Positions 46,151-58,400 of a stretch of 64,000 bases of DNA are shown here, one piece after another. Source of the stretch: Calliopum simillimum (Eukaryota > Arthropoda > Insecta > Diptera > Lauxaniidae); assembly GCA_951812925.1 (NCBI GenBank), contig OX638368.1, positions 153,498,492-153,562,491 on the forward strand. Direction: 5' to 3'. The position numbers and the translations under genes were made by a program. How positions within the stretch are numbered: position 1 is the first letter of the stretch; every line of letters begins with the position of its first letter. The notes beneath the pieces are model-generated. The model made no database searches and had not been told where the DNA came from. It saw nothing but the letters and a program-made list of their open reading frames with translations.

Positions 46151-46873
46151 TTATTTTCAGCTTTCTAGCTGCCAAATTGTTGGTGTTGTTCAAAACTTGA
46201 AAGTTTTTTCAAGCAAATTCAACTGGTAGAGTACTGAACTAATTGTAATTAAAACAGTGCCAAATAAAAAAAAAAAAGTTCTGCACAAGACGTTTCAAGA
46301 CACGTTATATCTTGTAGCCGCTTTTTATTTGTCAAATGCTTCAGTTCAGTGTCGTGTGTAAATATCTTGATAGAACTAGGATTTGAACGAAAAAAATAAA
46401 TAAATACTGTGTTGATCCGTCGTTTTATTTGTTTTAATTTAGTTGTGTAATGCAGTAGTAGTGTACACTACAAAATGCTATTTTAGTGACAAAAGTAGCC
46501 GTACACTCTCTTTTTTTGTCTCTTTTTTGTTTACGCTTGCTCTGTGAATCCCTCTCGCAAAAATGTATGAAAGCTACTACAACCCCGTGTTATCAATGCG
46601 CTGCGACATGCAAATGTTACCATATCATAAACTTTACTAAAGATTTTCTACTTGCACGTTTTACAATGACCTGAAGTATTTGTTTTTACCAAATGCAGTG
46701 CATTGATGTTTTTGTTAGAATTAGTTTTTTTTTTTTGATATCGATAAAACAAGACAGTGCCTTACAGTGTCAAAATTAGACCAGTGTACATTTTCATTTG
46801 AATATTTAATTTTTTGGATCAAATACATCAGTTCGGTGTTAAATGTGCGAATGAAAAAAATTACATTTTAGGT
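46151..46873. other. Spacer between two inverted element copies
   Basis: About 720 bp of AT-rich sequence without a gene. The 62-codon frames at 46486-46674 and 46814-47002 lack domains; the second runs into the next element. Confidence 0.4.
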
Positions 46874-47868
46874 AGGGTAAGCGAGGTAATATGGACTACG
46901 CGTGTAATATGGACCACACGGTTATTTTCCATAGAAAACATAGGATTTACCGTTATTCCTGTTCAATCTTTACGCCAATACCTAAATTTTAGTGTTTGGT
47001 GAAGTCGCATTTTGCCGTCAACTTGTTTTTTTTTTACAAAAAATGATTAGTAATTATTTTTTTCTTGTGAGTGAATTTTATTATTTCACTTCAGGGAAAT
47101 CGCATTTTCAAATAAATCATTAATTATATAAATTATTTTTAATTTATAAGCAAAAGTTAGTTCATTAACCATAAAAATTTTTTATAAAAAACCATTTATT
47201 TCACCAACACGTGCTGCGGGTAATATGGATAAAGCCTCAAAAACAAATGTATTTATCATCTTCTTCAGATGGAGGATCTAAGTAGATGAAGTTTCCATGA
47301 AGAGTCTGATAGTAATTATTTGTAATTCAAAAACTACAAAGGAAAAGAAGATGAAAAATACATATACTGTATTTGTATTTATCATCTTCTTCAGATGGAG
47401 GATCTAAGTAGATGAAGTTTCCATGACGAGTCTGATAGTAATTATTTGTAATTCAAAAACTACAAAGGAAAAGAAGATGAAAAATACATATACTGTAATA
47501 CCTTTTTTACTCAGAAGATCGCCGTGGCGAAGTTTGGGTTGAATATGTAATTTGGCGTTCTTGGAGTCATGAAGAATGTGCCGGATATGGAAGTGACATT
47601 TTTATATGCAACTTCTGCACCAAATAAATATATGGGTTATATAGTCCATATAACACTACACTTTTTTGTATTTTAATTTTGAGTATTTTCGGTTTTTAAT
47701 TTTTTCTCTTTATTCTGATGAGATATTGATCGAAAAGTGAATCAGAATAAATGTGAATTGTTTCCTTTAATGAATTAAAAAAAAATAATTGTTTTATTTT
47801 ATGTACTTTAAGTTTTATTTAAAAAAAAAAAAGAAAGATTGGTGTTCCATATTTCTCTCCCTTACCCT
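46874..47868 (+). mobile_element. pogo-like non-autonomous element, copy 2 (995 bp)
   Basis: Begins AGGGTAAGCGAGGTAATATGG and ends CCATATTTCTCTCCCTTACCCT, inverted relative to copy 1. On the plus strand the tail frame is open over TCAGAAGATCGCC... and reads SEDRRGEVWVEYVIWRS, then WSHEECAGYGSDIFICNFC. This is a better-preserved version of the pogo-type C-terminal tail (W-x-H-E-x-C-A-G...C-x-x-C). Copy 2 is about 220 bp longer, largely because of a 126-bp tandem duplication at 47251-47502. Confidence 0.72.
47251..47502. repeat. 126-bp tandem duplication
   Basis: ATTTATCATCTTCTTCAGAT starts at 47251 and again at 47377, and the two 126-bp units differ by about one base (CATGAAGAG against CATGACGAG) until their last few bases. 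The duplication is absent from copy 1, so it arose after the copies separated. Confidence 0.92.
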
Positions 47869-50800
47869 ATATTTCAAGATGTCTTGTGTAGAAACCTAAT
47901 AAAAAATGTTTGGGGTCATTTGTGACTCCATCGGTCTTAATGGGTTAAGATAATTTTAATAACAGTTTTCGTTAAATATAAAGTAGCTTACATACACATG
48001 TAGATATTAATAATTTTATTTGATTTTATAGTAATCATCTCGTCCCACTTGCTTTGAATTAAAAATTTAGTTTTCTATTTTTTACTCTTCCGAAAACAAC
48101 CATATCCTAGTATTCTCATGCATGCCTTCAATCTTCCGCATAGTATTTTCAGCTAAAGAAGCAAAAATAATTCCATTTTTCTCTAGACCAAACTAATGAT
48201 AGTGGTATACTTTGTTGAAACTAAACAATGTAAGGGTGTCAACATTTACATATGTTTGTGTGCACACGCTTTAGTGTGTATGTGTGTGTGTGTATTTCCG
48301 AAACTCTTCTTACTGATGATAAATGACATTAACGTGCAGCTGATGAAAGCTTACGTTGTATGTGATTATCGTGTAAAATATACAAGAGAATGGAATGTTT
48401 TTGACAGCATGTCAAGCTAAAAATCAAAAAACAAATTGGAAGCACTTCAGCAGAGTACCGCTATCTACACTCTTACACTTAACTCGATGGTTTTTGGTTC
48501 CGTCGAATTCGGTTGCTGCTGCTGCTGCCATGGCATTGACACTAAAATATTCAGGGTTGACTCTTCATTACGCTCAATTTAAGGTGTGGCAGGTTAACGT
48601 TTATCAACCCGCCTGCCTGCCTGCCTTAGTGTAAACTCAAAGTGTCTACAAACTGAAATCAATCAAATGTAGAAAAATTTAACGTTGTTATGCGGATTAT
48701 TGTTGTTGTTGTCGTAGTGTTGGAGGTGGGGAGTTGCTGGCAAGAAGGTGGTAAAAATTGATTTAAATATTTCTGACATCTTTGTAAATAATTGTGTCAT
48801 TAATCATCATGTCTTTGTAATTGTATGCATGCGCGTGTGTGTGAGTTTGCTTGTGCAGATCTTTCACATGTCACTCGCAGCATTTTCATGCTGAAAATGA
48901 AGAAAAAATCATATTTATTTTTTAATAATTTAGATAAAAATTAAGTAGATACTGAAAACATTTTTGGAATCGATAATTGACTTTCAATCACTATTTCTGC
49001 CATCTACAATGGTTTCATGTTGCCAAAAAATGTCAGAATCAGTATGTTCAAAAATAACGCTGTACAACAGAAGAAAAAAAAAAACGTTTGGTATGACGAC
49101 TTTTTTACGAACTTCGAGGTCGATGGAAACGAATATGAAGTCATATTTTTGTAAGAAAAAATCGTGGTACAATACGGTGCAGTTTTTAGAAAGGAGCAGA
49201 AAAATTTAGTTCATTCTGTACATAACCTCAAAAATAGCCACAAAATAGTGCTTTTTACCAACATAATTTTTAAGTCAGAATATTTTAGAGACGAACAAAT
49301 ATACATTCAGAAAGGAATTTAAAGAGAAAGGCTAAAACTTTGAGGTACCAACATAAAAAAATTTGCCAGAAAATCGAATAAAAAACGAAGTGCTCTAAGG
49401 ATTTTGAAATTTTTTGTTAAAAACATGTCCAAATACGATGTTGAACGAAATCCGAAAAATTTGGCGTACTCGAAACTTTTTTTAAATCGCCAAAAGACTG
49501 GTGTGTTTAATTTCTGTCAATTTGGTATCCTGCAGTCAGCTTTTGCATCTTCATGAATATGTAAATTTGGATTTTTAGCATTCAATAAAATCAATACAAA
49601 AACGCGAGAAAGACTTTTGAAAGTTGATGATGAAATGGGAACTTTTCTCTAGACCTTAGAGCCTCGGTTTGAATCAATTTGTTTAAGAAAACAAATTCAT
49701 CCCTATGATTAAATAAATTTTGTAAATAAAAAATACTGTAAGTACGTGAAATTGACACACCAAAAAGGCGAAAGCCGTAAACTTCATTTTGGGTCAAAAA
49801 AATCCAGTGGATTAAAAAAACAAAAATCTGAATCCGGAAATATTTCAATTTAAAGTTTGTGTTATTTCTCAAGAGAATAATAAAAATGAGATTAAACAGT
49901 GCCATAAATTTAAAAAAAGTGAACTGTTTCTACTGCTTTCGAAGTCTTTTCTTGAAATATAAAACGATCAATCTTCATAATTTTTTTTTTTTTTTTTCAA
50001 ATAAACTTGAAAAAACTTTACAAAAAACAGTTTACTTCCGAATTGAGTATTCGTATTGGCCAAAGTGATAGAAAACTACCACAACCGTTAGTCAAAAATC
50101 ATTTGAGAAGTGAAAAATTTTCCAACGGATTTTTCTTGATTAGACCCAAAACAGCGTGTGTTCTAAATTTCAAAAAAAAAAAAAAAATTTCAACGGGGTC
50201 GGGTACCGGCCCGAAAATTGGTTGACAGTTAACGTTTTTTAAAATTGCGCTCCTACGGACCCAAAATGTTCTCTTTGATGCAAATAAGCTACTTATAAAG
50301 TTGATCCATTTTAGAGAACATTTGATGCATCCCAAATAATTTCAAAAACAGAATAGTGGTCCCGAATATGGAAAAAAATTTTGTTTTAAATTTTAATCTT
50401 TTAAAATTTTTATATAGATTTTAAGCCATGAATATCTCCGTAAGTTCTTAGTCTTAAAAATGTTGTCCATTCCAGGTGAAAAATAAAGATACGAAATGGA
50501 ATGGCAAAACTAAGCAAAATAGGGTCATCTTCGGTAATCTCCGCCAAAACAAAAGTTGGTATTTTTGAACCAAATTTGAGTGACATATGTAAGTCATTGC
50601 AAACGATCGTATTAGATTAAGGTGCTTTATTTTGGCCCAATGCTCAATTATATTATACGAATACATTAAATTTAATAACTTAACAAAGTTTTGACCGACA
50701 ATCAATGTTCTTTAACGTTGAACATTTTATGTGTGTGTGTTTTTAAGAAGCTTTTTTACGATGCTGCCAGAAACGTAATCAAATTTCTGCGAGCCTGTAA

Positions 50801-51369
50801 AGTGCTTTACAGTGCAGATTTACTGCCGAACAAATCAACTGTTGCTTTTCAAGGTATAAAAACCTTTCTTCTATGGTTTGTTAAAATTTTGTAAAAGTTG
50901 AAATGAAAATCTTTTGCATAGACTGCAGCATTGACCATAATATAAAAATTTAAGTTTCATAATTAAACCTTTAATTTTATAGCAAGGGTACAAGTGTAAT
51001 AAACGTAACTTTTATGTGTTTGCCTTCAGTTATTGTTATTAAGATAGAGACGGAAATGTTTGTTTTTTGTATAAAATTTGATTGTGATTTTTATTATCAC
51101 ACTTACTTTTATGCTCCGATGTAGCAATGAAAGCATGTTAATAATTAAAGTTTAGTCATGAATTGAACATGGCTATAAACAATTTTACTAAGAGAAAAAC
51201 GAAAAAGTTATTATTGCACGTTTGCTGCAAGATTGTCATTACTCAAAAAAATTAAAAGAAAACTTGCTTTAAAGCTTTCAGTTTACAAATGCTTCACAAA
51301 AACAAAAAAAAAATCTTTTTCCGAGGCCGCAAATTGTTAAAATAGTTGATTAAAATGTTCATAATAAAT
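47869..51369. other. Intergenic, no gene seen
   Basis: AT-rich. A short (GCT)n tract near 48511-48528 and a (TTG)n tract near 48700-48714 are present, and long T and A tracts lie near 49981-49998 and 50172-50187. Frames at 48196-48634, 49591-50335 and 50454-50894 show no recognisable domain. Confidence 0.4.
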
Positions 51370-51370
51370 G

Positions 51371-52543
51371 TACACCGGCACTCGAAGTGTAACCAATTAA
51401 AAAGGAAATAAATTCAGTTTGGAATATTATTCTTATATATTTCAAAGTACAGAATGTGGGAAAATAATACAAAATTCAGAATCAGTTCACTTTTGCTGTA
51501 TATGACCACCTTTTGCTTTGACTAAAGCCTTGAGACGGTCTAAAAACGAAACGCAAGCTGCCCGAATGTGACTTACCGGTATTTGGCCCACTCGCGGACT
51601 GTCTTCAACGCCTCAAGACTAAAGTATCCTTTAGTTCGGACCTTGTCCTCCAAAATGGCCTAGAGAGAATAATCCATTGGATTCGTCGTAATGAAGTTCG
51701 GAACGTTTGTTTTTAGCTAGCCATTCTTGGTTTACTTGAGCTTTGTGAGACCATTTCTATTTACCTTGACGCCAGGCTCGATGAAAACGATTGAAGAGCG
51801 CCTATCTGCGGTTACAGCGGCCAAAACCATTACCTGCGTCGGATGCTGCCTCCTGGTGGCCAATCGATGACTTAAATTCCTGTATGAACGGTCAGTCAAG
51901 TAAACCCTATCATTTTGATAGTTTACGAAATTCTCAGTTGGATACATTTTCTCATCAGAAAACACAATGTTCGGAAATTAACCGCTTTTGGCCAAGCGAA
52001 GCAACTCCTTCGCTCTCCAAAGTCTAACTTGTTGCTGCCTCAGTGTGAGATCATGCCCCTTTTAGATCTTGTTAGGCTTGACCTTGAGCTCATTTTTCAG
52101 TATGCGCTGGAAGATACGGTCGGTTATTTTTAGTTATTTTGCCATTTGATTGGCACTTCGTCGGGGATTTCGCTCAAGTAGCTTTTTCACTTTTTGAACC
52201 ATCTCACGTGACGTTGCAGTCTTTTGATGACCACCTCCATGACGTTTTGCGATGCTACCAGTATTATTGTAACGAGTTTTTGTGCGATAAACAAAAACTT
52301 TATTCACATTTAGGTGTTTCAGCTCACGAACAATCACTGGTTGCGATTTTCCAGCTAAATATAAAGCAATCACACTATATCGTTTGAAATCCATCCTCCC
52401 CCATCGCTTTTTTGCGATGGCAAAATGCTTGTCTTCGCTTGTAAACAACACTCCGAACTGCCGTTTAGCAAATTTTTAGATGCCAGTGCGTCTGCTGCGC
52501 GAACGGTCTGAAGTTGGTTACACTTCGAGTGTCGGACCCTGTA
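51371..52543 (-). mobile_element. mariner-like element with TIRs, ~1.17 kb
   Basis: The left end TACACCGGCACTCGAAGTGT-AACCA is mirrored at the right by GGTTACACTTCGAGTGTCGG followed by ACCCTGTA, giving terminal inverted repeats of about 27 bp. Size and ends fit a mariner-type element. Its transposase gene lies on the minus strand and is dead. A full-length but inactivated copy is the best reading. Confidence 0.85.
51540..52451 (-). pseudogene. mariner-like transposase, dead
   Basis: A DD-motif transposase of the Tc1/mariner superfamily. From the N-terminus: KRYSVIALYLAGKSQPVIVR (helix-turn-helix), VFVYRTKTRYNNTGSIAKR, then KKLLERNPRRSANQMAK and a stop at 52134. Further on come RIFQRILKNELKVKP, LRQQQVRLWRAKELL, the catalytic-type FSDEKMYPTENFVNYQNDRV, then HPTQVMVLAAVTADRR with VFIEPGVKVN. 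After a damaged or deleted stretch, NPMDYSL appears with a stop where W is expected, then AILEDKVRTKGY. At least five stops or frameshifts are present, and the second catalytic motif region is lost. It cannot encode active enzyme. Confidence 0.85.
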
Positions 52544-55429
52544 ATAAAAATGATTACACAGTGCATAGCACTTTTGATCACCATTAATGAGTAGCTGAAA
52601 GCTGAAAAGAATTTTTCGAAGTTGGGCCGTGGCAGTTCAAAGTTCGAAAAATACAGTATTATAGAAAACCAGTATTTTTGGGTTAAAAATTCAAAGTTTA
52701 GATATCAATTCTTGATATCTCATTTATGATGTCTTCTGCACATAGCTTCAGCGTACTCCAGAGATTATTTTCTTGGTAAATAATAATAGCATACGTATAA
52801 TGAACAATTTTGAAGAAAATTACAGGAAACTGTTAAAAATATCCTCAATTTTGCATATTTTTCCCTCCCATAATTTATCCAAAGTTTGGGATGAGGTCTA
52901 ATACAACATTATAGATAGCATTTAATGCGTAGAGAAGTACAACTAAGGATTTTGAAAATTTGTGTCGCTAAGCAGCTGTATAGCTCTAAAGATCATACTC
53001 TTCAGATCATATTTTGAGCTAGAATAGTGCTATTATTTTCATTTTCCATATACATAATTTTCCACAGTAAATGTTAAAATATCTAAAAACACCCGCGGTA
53101 AGGGCGTGACACGGCAAGGATTTTCTACACTTAAATGAAAGTAAAAGCTTCAAAATAAAATTTCAATTTTTCCGCTCAAGGGTTTTTAATTTTTATATAC
53201 AGAAGTGTTTATCCACTAACCTCCAAAAATAGATTTTTATGTTCTTTAGTTAACATTTAGTACACATATTTGCACTTCAAAGTTGATATTTTGAATATAT
53301 TTAATAAAATTTTAATTCTGGAAAGCGCTTCAATTTCAGTTAGTTTTGTGGTAATTTTTTGATGAAATAAAATTAAAAAAAAAAACAACAAGCTATTACA
53401 TGTTTTCTGGAATACTGTCAATGCCACAACTCAAAATTTGTCATTATTAAGATTAAACTCTTTTGATGTTAAGCTTTCATAATAGCGATTTCCCACAAAA
53501 TCAGTCCATAATATAACGATATGAATTTTTATACAGAACAAAACACGACTTTTTTTATTTTTGAGTTATGACATTCTTGCAGCTGAAGAGCGATATGCAG
53601 TCTTTGAACTCATCTCGTAAGCATTAACAAAGAAGAAATTTAAATTTTGTATTTTTTCTAAAAACTTAAATTCCCAATTTTATGCCCATTTGATTGCTGT
53701 TTATATTGCAATCAAACAAATTGTGCACATCTTACCCTCACTGTGTGTTTGTTCCTAAATGAAGCACATCTTTATTACCCTGTTCAGTATTACGACTACC
53801 ACCATCATCTTCATAAGTGACCTCACGTTTATCCAAAATTTCACAGTCATCAGCAAAGAATGCAATGTGACGACGCCTTGTCTGTTTGCCTATGAGTGCG
53901 CATCCTTTTCGCTTGTGAGTCTATTCATCACAACCAACGTTGGTATCAATCAGATTTCGCAAAGGCTCTACCAAACTTACTCGTGTTAAGCTCATTCAAC
54001 ACAGTACGTAACTGGTGAACTCATTTTCTATTATTTGCCAACCTTGTGCTGGTTGTTGTTCTTTTTTTTGGCACATGAAAAATGAGCTACTCTTCACATC
54101 AAATGTACTTATGTAGGGTGCGTAGTGATGTTGCCTACATTTGATTTTGTCTGACGGTCGTCAGTTGGCTAAAACGCCGCCTCGTTTATCATGTAAAATG
54201 CTGGAAGCATTGCTAGCGTGTAGGCTTGACAAAGTAACCCTCAGCAATGTTAAAAGGCGAGAAAAAAGCAACAGACAGTTCAGCAGGAAAATCATCAAAA
54301 GGATACTGCCACAGTGTGAGGTATGAGTTAAAAATCAAGAAAATTTACTACTGCTGGTTCATTTATTTTATCTGCTGTATGCTTTCGTAAATGTGCGTGT
54401 ATCGGCCGGTTTTGCTCATGTGTTGCGTGTGAGTGTGTGTTTTGGTGTCTTTTATGCGTACCGCCTGCGAATTGTCGATAATCACTTTGGGAAATTGGTC
54501 ATGAAAGATTTGCAGTTGTAAATCATTGTGACGGACGAGCAACATTTATTCGAGTCTTGTTATGAGATACCCTGTGAGATGATCACAAATCAATTGAGAC
54601 CTTATTTTTTATTTATACGAAATTTGCTGAGACATTTAAATTTAACCTTTCATTAATTGATTAAATTGTTGAGAATGATGCGTAAAGATTAAGGGAATAA
54701 TTAAGGATTAAATTTGAATTTTTTTAAATAACTTTTTTTTAATTGAGAAAACTACCAGTTAACAAACATTTTTAAAAAATATGTATAAAAAATGCCTTCA
54801 TTTTTTTCTAACGCACTATGGTCCTCTTTAATCAAATATCAAAAAAAAAAAAACAATTGGAATATGGATTGGTTTTTGAGATATGAATTTTTGAATTTTT
54901 TTTTTTTTTCGTAAATTGCTGAATTTTCCAACATGATGGCAAAGAGATCCCATCAGAGGTAACTGCAAATTCAACATTTTAATTGTTTACTGTTAAAGTT
55001 ATCACTCAAATAACCTGCCTCTACTTAATATTGTTATCTGCACTTTTAAATATTTCTCCTTAGTTTTTAGTTACTTTTAAAAAAATATGCTTTTGATTGT
55101 GACTTTTCACTACCTCCATTTACTTAATTTACGAGCTTCGCTATTTACAACCATTGCCTCAAGTCACTTTGCTCTTGCGAAAGCCATCAGCTGTCAAAAG
55201 TTTTATGCGTTAAATGGCGCAAGCTTCTTACACCAACAACGGAAGCTTTTTGCGAATTGTCTTTAACACACTGAAAAAAATTCATGCTCAATTTATTACA
55301 AATTATTGTCTCATATTGTTCGTAATACTTAGTTAGTAGATCTATCACTTAAGGAAAATTTTGGTCAAATTTACTTCTTCGTCGAGTGATGACTAGTGCA
55401 CAGACATAAGTAGTTTTTGAATCAATATT
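52544..55429. other. Intergenic, mostly without features
   Basis: No gene I can support. At 53759-53989 a 76-codon frame starts MKHIFITLFSITTTTIIF, signal-peptide-like, in a locally less AT-rich stretch, but no family is recognised. The 61-codon frame at 54141-54326 is basic at its end and also unassigned. A TG-rich tract lies near 54400-54440. Confidence 0.38.
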
Positions 55430-55460
55430 CACGGTGTGGAGAAACATTTGCATCAATTTT

Positions 55461-55482
55461 TATGTATGTATGTATGTATGTA
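55461..55482. repeat. (TATG)n microsatellite, RTE 3' tail
   Basis: Five to six TATG copies, which read as (CATA)n on the element's strand directly after its stop codon and short 3' region. RTE elements usually end in such short tandem repeats. Confidence 0.85.
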
Positions 55483-58400
55483 TTCTCCTTTAACTCCTAG
55501 GAGGAGCATAGGGCCAATATGAAATCTCTCCATTTGTCACGATCCCTTGCGATGACTTTGATCTCTTGCCACGATTTTCCCGATTCTTGGATTTCCTTTT
55601 CCAACGACCTTTTCCAGTTGGTTTTGGGTCTACCACGTCCTCTACTGCCTTGTGGATTCCACTCAAGGGCCTGGCGACAAACTTCGCTGTGTGGTTTCCG
55701 GAGAGTGTGACCAATCCATCCCCATTTGCGCAGCTTGATCTCGTTTGCTATAGCCTTCTGTTTGCATTTTTGATGTAGCTCGGCATTTGATATAGTGCGA
55801 GGCCACCAAACCTTTAATATACGCCTTAAGCATTTGTTGACGAATACTTGCAGCTTGTTTGTTAGTTGTTCAGTAACAAGCCATGTTTCGCACCCATATA
55901 ACAAAACCGATTTCACATTCGAATCAAAAATGCGCACTCTCGTTTTGGTGGATATAACGGATGAAGACCATATTTTGTTCAGTTGAGCAAACGCGCCTTT
56001 TGCTTTTGCTATTCTTGAGTTGATATCCTCTTTTGCTCCACCATCCATGGAGATAATGCTGCCTAGATACGTGAAGCTATCGACGTTTCCGATGTCATCA
56101 CTGCCAGCTTTAAACGTCATGTCATTGCTTGCGTTTAGCTTCATGCTTTTAGTCTTGGATACGTTGATTTTTAGGCCGGCCTTTTGTGATTCCAAGACAA
56201 GGTCTTCAATTTTGCTTTGCATATCTGAATGTTTGGACGATAAGAGGCAGATGTCGTCAGCGTAGTCGAGATCTTCCAGATGTTCGGTAAAGTTCCATTG
56301 AATACCCCTTTTGGCCTTATTAAGAGCTTTATCTAGGATATCATCAAGAACGATAAGGAAGAGTGATGGTGATAGTAAACACCCCTGTCGTACGCCTGAA
56401 TTAGTGGTGAATGTCGGTGACAACAACCCGTTGTGTAACACACTGCATTTAAAGCCTTCATATTGTGCACGTACTAAGTTTATGGCCTTTGCGGCAATAC
56501 CTCTTCGTTGCAGTGACGCCCAGATGTTTTCTCGGGAGACACTGTCAAAGGCAGTGCTATAGTCAACGAAGACAAGTTGAAGTGCAGCACGCCACTCGCA
56601 TGATTGTTCGACAATTATTCTGAGCGTGTTGATTTGATCCACGCATGATCTGTTTCGCCGGAATCCTGCTTGCTGCTTTCGAATGGCTGAATCAAGTTTT
56701 TCGCTTACCCTGCTCAGAAGCACTTTCGTCAGTACTTTTGATGGAACTGAGAGCAAGGTGATGCCTCTATAGTTTCGGCACTCGCTTAGGTCACCTTTTT
56801 TCGGTAATTTGACTAACATGCCATGTAGCCAATCTTCTGGCAAACGCTCTTCACTCCAGATTTTGTTGAGCAGAGGATGGAGAATTTTAGCTGATGTTAC
56901 GGGGCATGCCTTTAGCAGTTCAGCTGTTATTTGATCTATACCGGCGGCCTTGTTGTTTTTCATGCTTTGGATAGCTTTCACAATTTCATCAATTGTAGGC
57001 GGCGGTGTTTGTATTCGACTACTACTGCGAGTCATTGCGGCAGTTGTAGTTGGTGATTCTGGTTGCAGGGATGTGGTAGACATGGGATTTAGTATATCGC
57101 AAAAATACTCTTTCCATCTGTTTAGTTGGTCGTCTGCAGATGTTAAGAGATTTCCGTTTTTGTCTTTGATAGGGCGGCTCTGTTGGAGTTTTCTGCCTGA
57201 TAATCTGCGGGTGATATCGTAAAGCTGCCTGAGATTTTGAGCATTTGCAGCGCTTTCGGCTTCGCTCGCGAGGTCGTTATACATTCTTCTTTTGTCTTGC
57301 CTGCACGATCGCCTGACTTCTTTATTGAGAGAGTTAAAGACCTTTTCGGCGACGTTCTTTTGCGCTCTAGTTTTAGCGTCGTCTCTCAGTTTTTTCGCGC
57401 TTCTTCTTTTTTCGACAAGACCCCACGTTTCCTCGCTCATCCAGTGCTTCTTGTTCGAGGGTCGAAACCCAAGTATTTTTTCACTGGAGTTTAAGAACGC
57501 AGCCTTAGCGGCCCTCCATGATGTTTCAATACTTCCACCACAATCGAACGGAACTGTTTTAAGTTCTTCTACGAAAGATCTGCGTACCTCATCGTTCTTA
57601 AGCTTAAGCACGTCGAATTTTTTTGCTACAGATTGTTCGCTGGGACGTTTATTAGCGGCAAGTTTTAGTCGAATGACCGCGACGAGAAGATGGTGGTCGG
57701 AGCCTATGTCAGCGGCCCTCTTTACTCGTACGTCCAGAAGACTCCCTCTCCATTTTCTGCTAATGCAGAAGTGGTCGATTTGGTTTTCAGTGGTGTTGTT
57801 TGGAGACACCCAAGTAGCTTTATGGCATTTTTTGTGTGGGAATAGCGTACCTCCAACGACAAGACCGGCTGTATTGCAGGCGTCAATGAGAAGCTCTCCA
57901 TTGTCGTTTCTCGCACCCAAGCCATGTCTTCCAATCACGTGCTCTAGGTTAAGGTTTTCTGAGCCTACTTTGGCATTCAAATCGCCCATAACCATTATGA
58001 TGTCGTTCTTGTGAGCACTGTTTATTGCTGCAGCGAGCTGGCTGTAGAATTCATCTTTGGTTTCTCTCTCTGCCAACTCTGTGGGCGCGTATGCTTGGAA
58101 GATGGTAATATTTCTTGCGGGGGTTCGAAATCTGCACCAAATGAGTCTTTCGTTTACAGGTTTCCATTCCATTACTGCCTTTACTGCAGTTTTACTTAGC
58201 AAAAATCCAACTCCATCCCTGTGGATGTCATCTTGCGATCTACCGGAGTATAGAAATTTTTCGCCGTCAGGAAGTACATATTCGCCGGCACCGTTCCATC
58301 TACACTCGCTTAATCCCAATATCTCAAGGTTGAATTTGTGGAGTTCTCTAACGGCTTGGTGTATTTTGCCTGGTTCATTTAGAGTTCGGACATTCCAAGA

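Noticed and set aside
53759..53989. Small secreted protein gene
   Set aside because: The N-terminus is hydrophobic like a signal peptide, but there is only one short frame, no recognisable cysteine pattern or family, and no splice or promoter support. Left unannotated as a gene.
57292..58014. 240-codon plus-strand frame
   Set aside because: It lies wholly antisense to the RTE ORF. The protein text has no domain and the frame is explained by codon structure on the opposite strand.
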